From assembly GCA_027972325.1 (NCBI GenBank), contig JAPMOS010000082.1, positions 62,001 to 126,000 of the forward strand: a stretch of 64,000 nt of DNA, written 5' to 3'. Both the position numbers and the translations under genes were made by a program. Below are positions 38,774 to 47,036 of the stretch, piece after piece. The notes below the pieces were generated by a model. The model saw only the letters and a program-made list of their open reading frames with translations, had not been told where the DNA came from and searched no databases. Within the stretch, counting starts at the first letter, position 1, and each line of letters starts with the position of its first letter. The stretch comes from Paratrimastix pyriformis (Eukaryota > Preaxostyla > Paratrimastigidae).

Positions 38774-40095
38774 TGAATACCATCAAATTAGTTGAACGAA
38801 AAAAATTAAAACTTATCTATCGTAATCATGCTGTTTGGTCATATAAATTTCAGTCCAACATCTTGATCAAGGATATAATGGTTGGATGATGATATCATTC
38901 TGTAGCTCTTCCATCAACGGCAAATTATGACGGTATCAGTGATGAAGTAGATTCATTTAAAAAATTCGTAGTGTATTCACTCCAATCAAGTCAAGCACCT
39001 AATCGAGGAGGTGCAGATCCACATAATGATTGTCTCTATAATATATTAAAACAAGCCATACCAGTGTTACCATGGCATTATCCATCCATCCCACTTGATA
39101 AGATGCCATTAATTGAAAAGAAATTGAATATTCGTATCACTGTGAATGGAGATGCATCATATCAATCACAATATGATTCAAAAAATGAACTTCACTTAGT
39201 GCTATCGAATAATCATTATACATTATTTGTTGATCAGAAACACTATACACGGAGTTCCTTCACAGAGCGGAAAATACTGATCACTCGTAAGATGAAAGAT
39301 GGATATTATGGTTATGATGGAGAACACTATATGAATTTCACATTACACGAATATCAGGAGAACATGAAGAAAACCCATATCATAATTAAGGCAAAACATC
39401 TTGAGACTGATGAAGATATGAAAGAATATTATGACCGATATATGAAAGATGCTACTGAACTCAGAGATAAGACGGAGGGTTTAGTGAATCCATTTACCCA
39501 AAATATCCCAATGACTGCTCTCAAATTGTTTTATCATTTCACTAAACTCATCTGTCCGGAAGCAATTCAAGAAGATGAAGCACTATTTATCAATGGAGCG
39601 TCATATAGTGCTTTGATGTATTGTAAGCAAGGTGGATATACGGGAAAGGTCTATAAATATGATTTCGTTTCGATGTATCCGTCTATCATGCGGAAACCTA
39701 ACCCGATCTTTCCAATACGGAGAGGTGAATTTATGACTCTGACAAATGAACAATTCAATAGTCCAACTGAACGTTTACAGTTCGGCATCTATCATTGTGT
39801 GATTGAAGATAATGGAAACCCAACGAATGAAATTACATTTAAATTCAATGATGAAAATTATTACTGTTTAATTGATATCCTTGATGCTCGTAAACTTGGA
39901 TTAAAGACAACGATAATTGAAGATGGAAATCCCAACTTCCTATATTATTCTCGTGATAAGGTCTTTCAGGGCTCCAAAATGTTTAAAGAATTTGTTGATT
40001 ATCTGTATCCTTTTAAAGTTGGTGGAAGTAGTTATAAAAGGCGGTTTCTGAAATTTCAAAAAGATGTCTCTCGATTTAAAAAATGCAACGCTTGA
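38774..40095 (+). pseudogene. Fossil element: family B (protein-primed type) DNA polymerase, partial
   Basis: The recognisable protein carries an N-terminal part with NDCLYNIL and LHLVLSNNHYTLFVDQ, and a polymerase part with YKYDFVSMYPSIM (about 39,653-39,691), which is motif A of PolB, followed by IFPIRRGEFM. Protein-primed PolB copies the linear genome of Polintons and relatives. It is broken and represents only part of a polymerase of this family. Its end runs into the left border of the 7.4-kb tandem block, and the same short end sequence recurs at 51,386. Confidence 0.7.
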
Positions 40096-40780
40096 AGCTC
40101 AATTCGATTGAAATCTTTGTTTCTTTCGATGTTCCGCCTTTGTCAAATTTCTGTTCAAGCGATGAAAAAATGATAATTCTTTTCAATCAAGCTGTTCAAT
40201 TTTGTGCATTCTTTTCCATCAAGCTGACATGAATTTTTGTGCCAAAAACAGCGAAAAAAGTGATAAAACGATTTTCACCAAATGCATCATTTCATTCAAA
40301 TTAAGCATCAAGCGTTAATAAATCAAGCAAGCTACATGCGTTATTTGTCATGAAAATAAATCCATGATAAAACAGCATTTTAAAACGAATCATCAGCAAT
40401 TCAACCAAGCGTGTCAAAACAATGCATTCTTTAGCGATAAATGATGATAAATTGTTGATGATAGGAAAATCGATTTGAATGAAATGCTAATAAATATTTG
40501 TGAAATATCAATGCAGCTACAGGGCATTCAGAGCATGATTTCAATCAGCTACGAATGAATTGGAACACTATTTCAATCAGCTACAGATGATTTACGAAGA
40601 TGCAAAAAACATGAGCCTTTTGATGTAAAGCTTTAGGGCCTAAAAGAGATAAAATGGGACAGCTACAGGGGGAAGAATGCATAAATTGGAAACGATTGGA
40701 CAGATATGGGAAGGCATGGAAAAGATGGGAGGACATTTTAAGAAAAATAATTATCTATAGTTAGTATATCAGAACAAGCA
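40096..40780. other. Non-coding AT-rich region with repeated CAGCTACA / CAATCA words
   Basis: About 685 bp with no gene; copy 2 has it at 51,455-52,139. It holds repeated short words (TTCAATCAAGC, CAATCAGCTAC, CAGCTACAG several times) and an A-rich end. It may contain the promoter of the next gene or an internal origin. Conservation between copies is high. Confidence 0.5.
40748..40772 (+). promoter_or_regulatory. Candidate promoter box CTATAGTTAG
   Basis: TTATCTATAGTTAGTATAT lies about 15-20 bp before the ATG at 40,781. The same box precedes the ATPase gene (about 50,004) and their copies (about 52,110 and 57,395). Confidence 0.5.
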
Positions 40781-41458
40781 ATGTCAAGCAAGCAATCCAG
40801 TCAATCAGTCAGCAAGGTAGTGCTAAATCCAGAGGACTTTTCCGTGAAGAAGCTGAAGATACAAGCTTTATCGTCATTTGCCCTAAAGCAAAAGAAGGAG
40901 ATGAAGATGTGTCATATAGAACACAATGAGAGTGATTTGTTAGTGCAGACGCCAGAGATTAATTTAGGGCCGTATGGAGTGAATTTTTTCGAGAATACAA
41001 AGACGATTAGAGTACCATGTGAGAATGCAGGCGATGACTTTAAGAAGATGATTGACAAGTTAGAGAAGTATTGCCAGAACAACGTTGAAGAGATAGTCAA
41101 AGGGGCATTTGAGAATGCAAAGCCAGATGATTATGTGTATAAATCGTTCGCTAAGAAGAGTGACAATGACAGATATCCCAGCTACTATAAAATAACAGTT
41201 GGATATGAAGACACATTGTACCCATCAGTCTTTAGGATTAAAGGAGATGATATAGTAAAGGATGAAACGATTGAAACGAACGATGATTTACGTAAAGCCG
41301 TAAATCCCGGCAGTGTAGTAAAAATGATAATTCAGATAAAGGTATGGGTTGATGATAGTAATCATTATGGCATATCAGCATCATGTAAACAATTGCTTAT
41401 AGTGGAAGCAGGAAAGAAGAAAGAAAGGGAATACGACAATGTACCACTATTTGGTTAG
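40781..41458 (+). CDS. Fossil element: conserved DNA-virus protein, possible ssDNA-binding (copy 1)
   Basis: 225 residues: a Ser/Lys-rich head, then LLVQTPEINLGPYGVNFF, DDFKKMIDKLEKYCQNNVEE, YYKITVGYEDTLYPSVFRI, and a strand-rich end (VVKMIIQIKVWVDDSNHYG). Q.PE...PYG followed by F..M..LD and a late IWV strand is a pattern I associate with a conserved family of large DNA viruses that may hold an OB-like fold and bind single-stranded DNA. The assignment is tentative. It ends at 41,458 and overlaps the end of the convergent fibre gene by a few bases. Looks whole; copy 2 differs at two residues. Confidence 0.45.
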   Translation: MSSKQSSQSVSKVVLNPEDFSVKKLKIQALSSFALKQKKEMKMCHIEHNESDLLVQTPEINLGPYGVNFFENTKTIRVPCENAGDDFKKMIDKLEKYCQNNVEEIVKGAFENAKPDDYVYKSFAKKSDNDRYPSYYKITVGYEDTLYPSVFRIKGDDIVKDETIETNDDLRKAVNPGSVVKMIIQIKVWVDDSNHYGISASCKQLLIVEAGKKKEREYDNVPLFG

Positions 41459-44436
41459 ATGTTGATGGTACTTGGATTGGGTGAATTGTTTATTTTCCAT
41501 GCAGCCTTGAGGGTTGAATCAGAAGCAATGTAGAATACCATTTTATTGTTATTAACTACAGCAGGCGGCGAAGGAAGGAATGTAACAGAAATCATTTGTT
41601 TGATTTCCGCTACAGTCGTTTTCAGCATTTCAATTTCAGCTTTAAGTGATGTGTTTTCATCAGTCAATGCGTCACAACGGGACTTAAGCTTTTGCATTTC
41701 ATTTAGCATCATGAAGGGCAGTTTATCTTGTCGAATACCCTCAACAACACCATCTTTATAATATACCAATTCAGGGCAGACAGTTTTGCATTCCTCAGCA
41801 ATCAGTCCATAGCATTTAGTCAGTTTTGTGTCATCTTTAAAGTTGAAGTTGACAGGCCTAAGTTTATATAGATATGAAGTGTCCTCCATATCAGCAACAT
41901 TCGTTTTGTACCTAATTGACGATGAAGGAACATGTAATTTTCCCGATGTGTCAATGTATACCTGAAGTGAATCACCAGTCGATTGGGTTGTAGAACGGAT
42001 CAGAGGCGAAGTAATACGTGTTTCACCAAAGTTCATGCAGTTTACAGCGCCGGAAGAAATCGTGACACCATAATTCGAGTTGTTAGCAGTAAAAAAGGCA
42101 GAGTCAGTGTCACCATTGATGCTGATTTTATTTCCAGTTGATGTAATTGAAGCGACAGTGTTGGATTTTCCAGCAATATTTTCGGCACGCCAGATGCTAT
42201 TTGTTGTAGTGATAAACCCATTCAAATCGCTGACGAGATAGCCATTTACATTTTGTGGAAGACGAATTCCAGCAGGAAAAGAAGCAATACCACGTGCAAA
42301 TAGGGCGCCCGTGTTCGAATTGACAGAGAAATTAGTAATATTGTCACTGTTTTCGAAGAGTATGCCACAATTGGAATTGTTATAAGTCCTAAGCCTAAGT
42401 GCCTGTCCTGAGAAGTCATATCCAACACATGCAGTAGTCCCATCAAATGAAGTTGTAGCAGACAGATAAGCACCCCAAGCATTATCAGCAGTTCCATTGA
42501 AGCCAATTTTAAACCCGAGATTTGCGGAAGAAGTGGGCGGGCTAATTTTAGGGGTTGTCAAATTACCAGCAGCAGTTAATAGGCCACGAATAAAAGTGGC
42601 GCCAGTGGCCGAATTGCATGCAAAGTTGCAGACATTGTTTGAATTTTCGAATATGACACCAGTATTAGGGTCGTCATATACACGCACACGAATAGCATTT
42701 GACGTACTTGTTGTAGCATTTGAACATGCAGCGCCAGCAGTTCCCTTAAAATCAGCATAACTACTTATGTACATTCCCCAATTTGTGCTTGTTGATTCGT
42801 ACATGGCTATTTTCAATGGAGTGCTTGTGTTTGATGCAAAAAGAGGGGCACAGATTGGATAACCGGCAGTGATTTTAGTACCATAAAGGGACAATATATC
42901 AGCAGCACCAATAGTGAACACATGATTGGGCGATGTGTCATTTGCATTATAGTCACTATGATATTTGATGTTGCCTTTTGACTTGATTGAAAACGTCGTG
43001 TTATCACTATTTTCGAATGTAGTGTCAGTCGCATTGACAGTGAAGTTGCCAATTTTGAGCGACGTGTTGAGAGGAATAATGCTATCAATAGCCATTGGAT
43101 TGTTTACTATTAGGTTACCACCAGAGGTTGTGATTGAATTAGCAGTCAAAGCGAGAGGAAAAGCCCTAGTGACAACATTACCAGCACTATCAGTTCCGAG
43201 AATTTGAGCATCCAGAATTTTAGTAGTTAGGTTGCCGTTGCACACAATATTACCAGAAGAAGTGACAGAGTTGCATGCGATTGCAGCAGGAACACTTAAT
43301 GTCGAACCAGTTGGAGCCACTTTATCAGCAACAACAGTGGCACAATAGATTTTGCTATTTGCATCACGTTGAACAATTGTTGAAGGAGCATTTGGAATGG
43401 ACAAAGAAGCTATTTTGGCATCAGTGATTGCACCATCAGTTATATCATCAGTGACGATTTTTGACACCGCCAATTCACCAGTTGCAGTTGAATGGACTAC
43501 ATTTGCAGATGTCATTGTTGGAATAATGACTTTACCAGCATCATTGATTTGGAACAGAGAAGATGTACCATTGTTGGTTGTTATATTGAATGTACTACCA
43601 CTTTCATTGTTATCATTGTCAATATCAATGAATACATTGCCATTTGAGTTTATGGCTAAATTGCCAGTTGTGGATGATTTGAGAGTGTCAGTTAAAACAG
43701 TGTTGGCAGTGAGATTGTTCACTTTAGTGTCGCCAGTTGTGTTGCGGAGCATAATAGTTGATGGAATGTTTGCATCAGTTGCAGTTGTTGCAGAGTTGGA
43801 CACTTTGCCAGCAGTTGTAATAGTACTTAGTTTGGCATCAGTAATAGTTCCATTAGTGATATCAGAGTTGACAATTGATGAATTAGTCAGGTTCCCGGAG
43901 GCATCACTATGAATGACACCAGTAGTTGTGAAGGAAGATATTTTGGCAGATGCAGCAGTGACTTTACCAGAAGCCATAAGGATGCCATTGATTGATGTAC
44001 CATTACCAGCAGTCATTTCAGAGATTGTGTCAAATTTAGCAGTGGTATTTTCATTTGCAGTGTTATTTTTCCAACATTGTGAAGCAGCATCATAAATGAG
44101 TATTTGTTTATCAACCAGTCCAGTAGCAGTGTCAACATTAGATAGTTGTCCAATTGACATGTCAGGTATAGGAGCAGAAGGCAGCACAACATCACCAGTG
44201 AATTTCACGAGGCCATTAAATGTTGTTTCACCATTAACAATGTTTGTTTCGCCATTGATTGTGACATTGTTGCCAATCGTGGCAGTTCCATCAATTGCGA
44301 CATTTTTCTTTAATAGAGTGTCACATCTTATTTCAATTGGGTTTTCATTCTGAGTTTCAACAGCAATTCTGTCATATCCGTAGCTATTTGACAGTGATAT
44401 CCTGTCAGTAAAAATGATTTTCTTTTGTGGTTCCAT
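41455..44436 (-). CDS. Fossil element: tail-fibre-like protein with S74 chaperone domain (copy 1)
   Basis: 993 residues. The long N-terminal part is made of beta-type repeats (ITDAKLSTITTAGKVSNSAT, ITDGAITDAKIASL, and two similar FKIGFNGTADNAWGAYLSAT / LKIAMYESTSTNWGMYISS units), as in trimeric fibres. Residues about 835-905 (SSIRYKTNVADMED, LRPVNFNFKDD, YGLIAEE) are an S74 intramolecular chaperone domain. A coiled coil follows (MQKLKSRCDALTDENTSLKAE). S74 domains fold trimeric fibres and then cut themselves off, so a host-receptor-binding fibre is likely. Looks whole. Confidence 0.75.
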   Translation of the reverse strand: MEPQKKIIFTDRISLSNSYGYDRIAVETQNENPIEIRCDTLLKKNVAIDGTATIGNNVTINGETNIVNGETTFNGLVKFTGDVVLPSAPIPDMSIGQLSNVDTATGLVDKQILIYDAASQCWKNNTANENTTAKFDTISEMTAGNGTSINGILMASGKVTAASAKISSFTTTGVIHSDASGNLTNSSIVNSDITNGTITDAKLSTITTAGKVSNSATTATDANIPSTIMLRNTTGDTKVNNLTANTVLTDTLKSSTTGNLAINSNGNVFIDIDNDNNESGSTFNITTNNGTSSLFQINDAGKVIIPTMTSANVVHSTATGELAVSKIVTDDITDGAITDAKIASLSIPNAPSTIVQRDANSKIYCATVVADKVAPTGSTLSVPAAIACNSVTSSGNIVCNGNLTTKILDAQILGTDSAGNVVTRAFPLALTANSITTSGGNLIVNNPMAIDSIIPLNTSLKIGNFTVNATDTTFENSDNTTFSIKSKGNIKYHSDYNANDTSPNHVFTIGAADILSLYGTKITAGYPICAPLFASNTSTPLKIAMYESTSTNWGMYISSYADFKGTAGAACSNATTSTSNAIRVRVYDDPNTGVIFENSNNVCNFACNSATGATFIRGLLTAAGNLTTPKISPPTSSANLGFKIGFNGTADNAWGAYLSATTSFDGTTACVGYDFSGQALRLRTYNNSNCGILFENSDNITNFSVNSNTGALFARGIASFPAGIRLPQNVNGYLVSDLNGFITTTNSIWRAENIAGKSNTVASITSTGNKISINGDTDSAFFTANNSNYGVTISSGAVNCMNFGETRITSPLIRSTTQSTGDSLQVYIDTSGKLHVPSSSIRYKTNVADMEDTSYLYKLRPVNFNFKDDTKLTKCYGLIAEECKTVCPELVYYKDGVVEGIRQDKLPFMMLNEMQKLKSRCDALTDENTSLKAEIEMLKTTVAEIKQMISVTFLPSPPAVVNNNKMVFYIASDSTLKAAWKINNSPNPSTINI

Positions 44437-44491
44437 CTATAATACCACAGTAGAAAAATAGGAAAACATGAAAAGATGAAAGGTTAATGCT

Positions 44492-44920
44492 TTAGAACTT
44501 AGAGAGAATGAATGGGCGTATCATGTCACCACCAATAACAGAGCATATGACACCTACATAACGGTTGAGAATGCTTGTATCAAGTTTGTTTCCAAAAGCA
44601 AAACGAAGTGCCAGATATACAGCCATCGACATTCCACCATCAATTAGTGCATTCTTTAGCATTAGAGTGTCGAAAGTAATGCCAGTCATGAGGTCTTTGC
44701 CATCAATTAGATTTTGTAGAATAGGAGCCACAATAGTGAGCCCACCAGCACCAGCTAAACCAACATTGAGATAATCAGCATAATCGCTACGTAGTGAAAG
44801 GGTTTTTGTGATGAGCCAATACAGTGATATTCCACTTATTGATTTGATTGTGATATCTTTGAGGTCAATAGCAGCTTTAACATCAGTATTAGTAGCCATG
44901 AATGATTTAATACTATTCAT
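44492..44920 (-). CDS. Fossil element: small membrane protein (copy 1)
   Basis: 142 residues with about three hydrophobic segments (ISGISLYWLITKTLSL, VGLAGAGGLTIVAPIL, MAVYLALRFAF) and a last one near VGVICSVIGGDMIRPFI. Probably an envelope or inner-membrane virion protein. No family recognised. Looks whole; it is read with the fibre gene downstream. Confidence 0.5.
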   Translation of the reverse strand: MNSIKSFMATNTDVKAAIDLKDITIKSISGISLYWLITKTLSLRSDYADYLNVGLAGAGGLTIVAPILQNLIDGKDLMTGITFDTLMLKNALIDGGMSMAVYLALRFAFGNKLDTSILNRYVGVICSVIGGDMIRPFILSKF

Positions 44921-44969
44921 GGAGAAAAAAATTGCGCAAATTATGAGAAGAAGACATACTTAGTAGTGA

Positions 44970-45742
44970 CTAAAAGAAGACATCCGATTCCGACGTAGCA
45001 GAATGCGGCAGCACGGTTGGCAGCGCGGGCGAGTTTTTTTGGACGGATTCGAGCGTTTCTTTAGCCTTTACAACAACAGATTTGGCAGATTTCATGTTAG
45101 CACTTATTTGTCCAATCATGTTGCCACCAAGCAGCATCATCAGTTGATATTTGGGTTGCATCAGCTTTGATTGAAGGAGTGCATCCATGTCGCCATTTTT
45201 CATCATTTCATCAAGGCATTTCTGTATATCACCACGTGAAGATTCAAGTGTGTCACGATAACCATGAAGGTATTTAGGAATCACCTTTTCTGTTATTTCA
45301 GCAGTCTGTAGGAGCATATCAGTGACATGTTTGCTACTATGGAATGATTCATCCATCTTAGCATCAACCACTTTAAACAAATCTATTTTGAACTGCATCA
45401 GTTCATCATCCGACATGGCAGCGAAGAATGCCACATTGTATTTATCTTTGTCCATGCCAAGTTGATTGGTTAAGACAAGCAGTTCATTGATGTCATTTTC
45501 ACGCTTTTGTGATATCTTTGGTTTCTTTGGAGGCTTTGGGAAATGAATGGCACGAGGAGCTTTAGGACGTGATTTAAGCGCCTGTTTAGTCATTTCCTGT
45601 TGTTGTTCGAATTCATCAATAGCCTGTTGCATCAATTTTTGTTCAGTTGCAACCTGTTCTTTTGTCTTAAAGACAATTTTACCATCAGGTATTTCATTGC
45701 GAAGTTGGTCTTTACGAAGCAGGAAGTCCATGTTATTAATCA
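44970..45742 (-). pseudogene. Fossil element: acidic/helical virion-like protein, copy 1, split by insert 2
   Basis: This piece covers the C-terminal part: FLLRKDQLRNEIPDGKIVFK, a helix with EQQQEMTKQALKSRPKAPRA, and a helical body ending SESDVFF. Its other piece lies at 49,713-49,953 on the far side of the inserted 3.97-kb element. The gene is broken here and looks whole in copy 2 (56,329-57,342). Confidence 0.7.
45739..45742. repeat. 4-bp duplication at insert 2, left copy
   Basis: ATCA here and at 49,709-49,712. Copy 2 of the block (57,095-57,105) shows the uninterrupted site. Confidence 0.7.
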
Positions 45743-45752
45743 GTTTTTATAA

Positions 45753-45823
45753 TTGGGTGGGGGGGGGGGGGGGGATGGGGGGGATGGGGGGATGGGGGAT
45801 GGGGGATGGGGGGGGGGGGGGGG
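45753..45823 (+). repeat. (GGGGGAT)n and G-run tract
   Basis: G-run, then GGGGGGAT and GGGGGAT units, then a longer G-run ending GTGGCCGCGAC. It is the reverse of 35,341-35,402. Likely to form G-quadruplexes. Confidence 0.85.
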
Positions 45824-45949
45824 GTGGCCGCGACTCTTGGATTTTCCCGATTGCTTATTTGCCGCGTTTTCCCAGTCTTCGCCGGATCACATAAATTTGG
45901 AAGTCGCGCGACACCCCGAGTTTTCCCACGCGATCGAGATCAAAAAAAG

Positions 45950-47036
45950 AAAGCGGGTGGCCACCGGCATCCGTATTGCTGCCACCACCCCAGCTACGTT
46001 TCGCGAGCCGGTGGCCACCTGCATTCCGCGATTCCGTGCCGCCACCAAACGATGAACACAAGGCGACTACACTGAATCTGGACCACTCCCCTGTTGGGAT
46101 AGCAGAAACACAAAGGACTTCCCAGGTGGCCAGCAGAAGAGGACAAGCCATCTCCAGACTTCCCACGTGGCCAGAAAGCACAAGACAACTAAGTAGATAT
46201 ATAGTCTGGCGAGCCATCTCCGATTTGAGATAGACCCCCCTACTACGCTTGAAAAGGGGTCCAAAATCGGGCAAGTGCAGTCGCGGATGGTCTCCAAGAG
46301 CACTTAGGGGGGTCCCGGACGTTTGGCGGCAGGTCCAAAAGTGGCCACCTGCTTTTGGGGTAGGTGGCCACTTGTACGGGAGCAGGTGGCCACTTGTGTT
46401 TTGAATGTAGCTGAGGCCCGATCGTCGCTTGGGAGCCGGTGGCCACTTACATCTGGGGAGCCGGTGGCCACTTGTGTTTTGAATGTAGCTGAGGCCCGAT
46501 CGTCGCTTGGGAGCCGGTGGCCACTTACATCTGGGGAGCCGGTGGCCACTTGTGTTTTGAATGTAGCTGAGGCCCGATCGTCGCTTGGGAGCCGGTGGCC
46601 ACCTGCATTCCGCGATTCCGTGCCGCCACCAAACGATGAACACAAGGCGACTACACTGAATCTGGACCACTCCCCTGTTGGGATAGCAGAAACACAAAGG
46701 ACTTCCCAGGTGGCCAGCAGAAGAGGACAAGCCATCTCCAGACTTCCCACGTGGCCAGAAAGCACAAGACAACTAAGTAGATATATAGTCTGGCGAGCCA
46801 TCTCCGATTTGAGATAGACCCCCCTACTACGCTTGAAAAGGGGTCCAAAATCGGGCAAGTGCAGTCGCGGATGGTCTCCAAGAGCACTTAGGGGGGTCCC
46901 GGACGTTTGGCGGCAGGTCCAAAAGTGGCCACCTGCTTTTGGGGTAGGTGGCCACTTGTACGGGAGCAGGTGGCCACTTGTGTTTTGAATGTAGCTGAGG
47001 CCCGATCGTCGCTTGGGAGCCGGTGGCCACTTACAC
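45950..47036. repeat. GTGGCCAC palindrome array
   Basis: About fourteen GTGGCCAC sites in 1.1 kb, mostly within 79-bp (ACTTGTGTTTTGAATGTAGC...GGGAGCCGGTGGCC) and about 22-bp (AGGTGGCCACTTGTACGGG) steps. A sequence starting CCACGTGGCCAGAAAGCAC separates the clusters in the 584-bp unit. The array abuts the stop of the helicase gene. Confidence 0.85.

Noticed and set aside
43397-43912. Hydrophobic plus-strand frame in the fibre gene (and its copy at 54,756)
   Set aside because: Antisense shadow of the Ser/Thr/Ala-rich fibre repeats.
45950-47036. GTGGCCAC array as a CRISPR array
   Set aside because: Spacing is irregular, the spacers are themselves repeated, no cas-like gene is present and the setting is eukaryotic.
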